Source of the DNA: Aquirufa beregesia
Lineage (GTDB): Bacteria; Bacteroidota; Bacteroidia; Cytophagales; Spirosomataceae
DNA: 64,000 nucleotides
Direction of reading: 5' to 3'
NCBI RefSeq assembly: GCF_011090385.1
Contig: NZ_SEWW01000001.1
Span: 620,001 to 684,000 of the forward strand
The notes beneath the pieces were generated by a model that saw only the letters and a program-made list of their open reading frames with translations, was not told the origin of the DNA and searched no databases. Every line of letters begins with the position of its first letter. The stretch's first letter is position 1. The translations under genes and the position numbers were made by a program. This document shows positions 60,905 to 64,000 of this stretch, piece by piece.

Positions 60905-61819
60905 ATGAATCGTTGGGTAGAAGCCGCCAGGCCCCGCACATTACCTCTGGCCATTGCCAGCACCATTTTAGGTAATATTTTGGCCTATGTGGATGGCCAC
61001 TTTCAATGGTCCATAGGTGCCCTAGCTATTCTAACTACCCTTTTGCTTCAAATTTTATCCAATTTTGCCAACGATTTGGGTGACACGCAAAACGGCATAG
61101 ATAATGCGGACAGAAAAGTAGCGCTACGAGCTGTTCAGACCGGGGCTATCAGTCCATCAGAAATGAAACAAGCCGTTTATCTAAGTGTCCTTTTAGCATT
61201 TATTTCAGGCATAAGTTTACTGTACATTAGCCTTCAAGCGGCATCCATTGAAATTATTTTAGGCTTTTTAGTTTTAGGCATATTGGCCATTGGAGCTGCC
61301 ATTGCCTATACGGTGGGTAAAAGGCCATATGGCTATATGGGATTAGGTGACCTTTCTGTATTTATTTTCTTTGGCTTAGTAGGTACCGTAGGAGTCTATT
61401 TCTTACAAACGTTGGAATTTAAATTAGCTACCTTTTTGCCAGCAGCGGGTTGCGGATTCATGTCGGTAGCTGTACTAAACTTGAATAATTTACGTGATTT
61501 GGAAAATGATAAAAAACAAGGAAAATTGTCTATCCCTGTTCGTATAGGTAAAACAGCGGGGTTTTTATATCAAAAATTCTTATACATTTTAACCATCTTA
61601 AGTTTTGGAATATTCCCGATGGTGAATCATGGAGTCCCTCCTACTTTGATTCAAAACTCCACCATGTTAGCCGCCTTCATTCCTATCGCCCTATTAGCCA
61701 ACAAATTACAGCCCAATTTAACACCCGTTCAAATAGACCCCTATTTGAAAAAAACGGCTTTAATTACCTTATGGCTTATTTTGGTATTTGGCTTTACGCA
61801 AATTTTTCTTAGCGAGTGA
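60905..61819 (+). CDS. menA: 1,4-dihydroxy-2-naphthoate polyprenyltransferase
   Basis: The 304-residue UbiA-family enzyme has eight to nine membrane helices, WVEAARPRTLPLAIASTILG at the start, the first Asp-rich motif NFANDLGDTQNGIDNADR and the second NLNNLRDLENDKKQGK. It prenylates DHNA to demethylmenaquinone in the inner membrane, so the cell uses menaquinone. I chose the ATG at 60905; an upstream in-frame ATG lies inside the terminator hairpin. No other men genes are adjacent. Confidence 0.93.
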   Translation: MNRWVEAARPRTLPLAIASTILGNILAYVDGHFQWSIGALAILTTLLLQILSNFANDLGDTQNGIDNADRKVALRAVQTGAISPSEMKQAVYLSVLLAFISGISLLYISLQAASIEIILGFLVLGILAIGAAIAYTVGKRPYGYMGLGDLSVFIFFGLVGTVGVYFLQTLEFKLATFLPAAGCGFMSVAVLNLNNLRDLENDKKQGKLSIPVRIGKTAGFLYQKFLYILTILSFGIFPMVNHGVPPTLIQNSTMLAAFIPIALLANKLQPNLTPVQIDPYLKKTALITLWLILVFGFTQIFLSE

Positions 61820-61856
61820 TTTCCCTTATTTTTACATTATAAATAGAAATTAAACC

Positions 61857-63203
61857 ATGAAGTGGACTTCTCTGGCTATTGCCTGCTTGCTAATTTTTTC
61901 TAATTCGATGATGGCACAAGATGGTGTCAATTACATGGAACTAGGTTTAACTCAAAATAAAACGGGGAATTATGCCGAGGCCTTACGAAACTTCAGTATA
62001 GAAATTGAGAAAAATACGGCTAATCCAAATCCCACAGCCTTTTATAACCGTGGTTTTGCGAAGTATAATTTGAAGGATTTTCGGGGAGCTATTTTGGATT
62101 TCGAAAAAGCGATTGAATTAAAATCCACTTATTATGAGGCATTCATAGCTCGTGGGCAAAGTTATAGCAAGCAAGACAATCATAAAATTGCCATTCAAGA
62201 CTACAATGAAGCCATTCGCTTAAATCCATTAGAAGCTACGGCTTATTATTCCAGAGGATTGTCTAAAAGTAAATTAGAAAACTACCGTGGTGGCTTATCT
62301 GACTTTAATAAATCCCTGGAATTAAACCCTGAATATGCGCCATGCTTGGCCGCCAGAGGAGATTGCAAAGCGAAATTAGGCGAATATGCCAGCAGTATAG
62401 AAGACTACAGTAAGGCCATTGAGATTAGTCCCAAAAGATCTACTTATTACTCAGGTAGAGGGTTTGCCAAAATGAAGTTGAATGATTTTGCCAATGCCCT
62501 AAAAGATTTTAATGAAGCCTTAAAAATAAGTCCAGATGAAGCCAATGATTGGTATAATTCAGGATTTTGCAAAACACAACTGGAGAATTTCAGAGGAGAA
62601 AATGGAGAAAAAGGAGCATTAGAAGATTTCAATAAAGCATTGGAATTAGAACCCGCTAAAGTGGAAGCATTCTATGGAAGAGGTTTTGTTAAATCAAAAC
62701 TAGGAGATCAGCGGGGTGCCATAGAAGATTATACCAAAGCTGTGGATATGGGAAATTTGGACAATGCTAAAATTTCATATACGGCTAAAATGAATAAAGC
62801 GGTATTGGATGAATTACGTAATTCTGTTCAAGATAAAATTAAAATTGCTGAATTCAGCGCTGAAAGGGCTGAAATTTATTTTAACCGAGGCTTGGCCAAA
62901 TCTAAATCTGGAGACCCTAAACAAGCTATGGATGATTACAATCGGGCGATTTCACTAAATCCCATTTATGCGGATGCCTATTTCATGAGAGCTATGGCCA
63001 AATCCAATGTAGGGGATCAGCGTAATGCCATTCAAGATTGCAGTAATGCAATCAAATTGAATGCCAAATACGCAGAGGCCTATTTTGTTAGAGGTATCAT
63101 CAAATTAGTATTAGCCGATACCACTGGATGTTTGGATTTAAGTAAAGCGGGAGAATTGGGATATAATCCATCCTTCCAAGTAATCCGAGATTACTGTAAC
63201 TAA
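61857..63203 (+). CDS. Secreted tetratricopeptide repeat protein
   Basis: The 448-residue protein has a signal peptide (MKWTSLAIACLLIFSNSMMA). About ten TPR units of the Sel1-free classical type follow, such as PTAFYNRGFAKYNLKDFRGA and ADAYFMRAMAKSNVGDQRNA. The repeated phrase RGxAKxKxGDxxxAIxDY marks a PilF/O-GlcNAc-transferase-like TPR superhelix acting as a periplasmic protein-binding scaffold. The partner is unknown. It lies 37 bp after menA on the same strand. Confidence 0.85.
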   Translation: MKWTSLAIACLLIFSNSMMAQDGVNYMELGLTQNKTGNYAEALRNFSIEIEKNTANPNPTAFYNRGFAKYNLKDFRGAILDFEKAIELKSTYYEAFIARGQSYSKQDNHKIAIQDYNEAIRLNPLEATAYYSRGLSKSKLENYRGGLSDFNKSLELNPEYAPCLAARGDCKAKLGEYASSIEDYSKAIEISPKRSTYYSGRGFAKMKLNDFANALKDFNEALKISPDEANDWYNSGFCKTQLENFRGENGEKGALEDFNKALELEPAKVEAFYGRGFVKSKLGDQRGAIEDYTKAVDMGNLDNAKISYTAKMNKAVLDELRNSVQDKIKIAEFSAERAEIYFNRGLAKSKSGDPKQAMDDYNRAISLNPIYADAYFMRAMAKSNVGDQRNAIQDCSNAIKLNAKYAEAYFVRGIIKLVLADTTGCLDLSKAGELGYNPSFQVIRDYCN

Positions 63204-63205
63204 AA

Positions 63206-63979
63206 TTACTCGAAACGTAAGTGTTTAACGGATTCTCCTGAAGAAGCTAATTCTTCCAAGGCATCTATACCTATCTGAAGGTGTAGGTTTACATAGTTGT
63301 CGGTTACTTTCTTATCGCTAACATCTGTTTTTACTCCATCGGGAGTCATGGGATTATCCGATACTAAAAGTAAAGCTCCACGAGGAATTTTATTGACAAA
63401 TCCTACCGTAAAAATAGTAGCCGTTTCCATATCAATACACATGGCACGGATATCGGATAAATACTTTTTGAACTCTTCATCGTGCTCCCACACTCGACGA
63501 TTGGTGGTGTAAATTAAACCTGTCCAATAATCCTTTTCATGTTTCTTAATCATAGAAGACACGGAACGTTGCAATCGGAAAGAAGGTAAAGCAGGTATTT
63601 CTTTGGGCATATATTCATCGGAAGTCCCTTCTCCCCTGACAGCCGCAATGGGAAGGATTAAATCCCCCAAAGCAAGGTTTCTTTTAAGTCCGCCACATTT
63701 ACCCAAGAACAGTACTGCTTTAGGTGAAATAGCAGAAAGAATATCCATCACAGTAGCAGCCATGGGTGAGCCCATTCCAAAATTGATGATGGTAATATTA
63801 TCAGCCGTGGCTGTTTGCATGGGGCGATCCTGTCCCAGAATTTCTACGTCAAATTTTTGTGCAAACATATCAACGTAGTTCTTGAAATTGGTCAATAAAA
63901 TATACTGGCCAAATTTGTCCAATGGTGTACCTGTGTAGCGAGGTAACCAATTTTGTACAATTTCTTCTTTAGTTTTCAT
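63206..63979 (-). CDS. amn: AMP nucleosidase (short Bacteroidota form)
   Basis: The 257-residue protein is a PNP/UDP-phosphorylase-fold enzyme with TIINFGMGSPMAATVMD, VLFLGKCGGLKRNLALGDLI, the purine-site AMCIDMETATIFTVGF and LLVSDNPMTPDGVK. It matches the catalytic domain of AMP nucleosidase without the extra N-terminal domain of the E. coli enzyme. It splits AMP to adenine and ribose 5-phosphate. It is convergent with the TPR gene, 2 bp apart. Confidence 0.88.
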   Translation of the reverse strand: MKTKEEIVQNWLPRYTGTPLDKFGQYILLTNFKNYVDMFAQKFDVEILGQDRPMQTATADNITIINFGMGSPMAATVMDILSAISPKAVLFLGKCGGLKRNLALGDLILPIAAVRGEGTSDEYMPKEIPALPSFRLQRSVSSMIKKHEKDYWTGLIYTTNRRVWEHDEEFKKYLSDIRAMCIDMETATIFTVGFVNKIPRGALLLVSDNPMTPDGVKTDVSDKKVTDNYVNLHLQIGIDALEELASSGESVKHLRFE

Positions 63980-64000
63980 GAAAAGAGATAGTTCGTGATG

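Overview
The window looks like chromosomal DNA of a Bacteroidota bacterium, most likely of the Cytophagales type. It is AT-rich. Its best promoters have the Bacteroidota form TTTG-N19-TAnnTTTG (seen before tRNA-Glu, rpsU and the gene at 33991), and ribosome binding sites are mostly weak. Family content also fits: tandem membrane-anchored AraC regulators, a Tat-exported Gfo/Idh/MocA protein, an alginate-export-type outer membrane protein, a short AMP nucleosidase, and a suf operon ending in sufT and a bacilliredoxin. I cannot name a genus with confidence. Most of the window is ordinary core genome.

Layout. 1-4370: end of a sodium:solute symporter, a YceI protein and a beta-propeller/phosphoesterase. 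4440-9030: an accessory island. It holds a large protein joining a GHKL (MORC/Hsp90-like) ATPase to a PD-(D/E)XK-like nuclease domain, a possible attC-like folded site, a truncated ORF, a REP-associated tyrosine transposase (RAYT), and a RelE-type toxin/HTH antitoxin pair with a frameshifted toxin. Five copies of a TTCGACATG palindrome, with two companion palindromes, are scattered through it. 9037-15070: alginate-export-type porin, Gfo/Idh/MocA protein, PH-domain protein and two paralogous 7-8TM AraC regulators. 15432-17617: tRNA-Glu with its own promoter and terminator, then glgB.

17781-33741: housekeeping genes, including pyrF, rfbC-like, pyrR-pyrB, GT9, an M16 peptidase, hemW, mtgA, an alkyltransferase-like protein, a LysM transglycosylase, two methyltransferases, a membrane protein/wHTH pair, alkB, rlmB and pth. 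33925-34690: a small secreted protein of unknown function with a strong promoter, followed by a duplicated 27-bp element, each copy with its own terminator. 34706-45645: metG, rpsU-xerC, thrA-thrB, ppx-exbB-exbD-DUF421 and a TPR protein. 45743-48766: a two-lobed M16 peptidase ending in an array of hairpins.

48788-53734: sufC-sufD-sufS-sufE-sufT-brxA with a divergent iscA-type carrier; sufB is absent from this locus. 53742-64000: maf, a MarR-YceI-nitroreductase cluster with a palindrome inside the MarR promoter, tsaC-cca, argS-gpx, menA, a secreted TPR protein and AMP nucleosidase.

The most unusual material is the 4.4-9.0 kb island. The GHKL-nuclease fusion is the best candidate for an undescribed, possibly anti-phage, function, and the RAYT with its palindromes is a likely self-contained repeat-spreading system. 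Both are inferences from visible motifs and context; no database search was possible.
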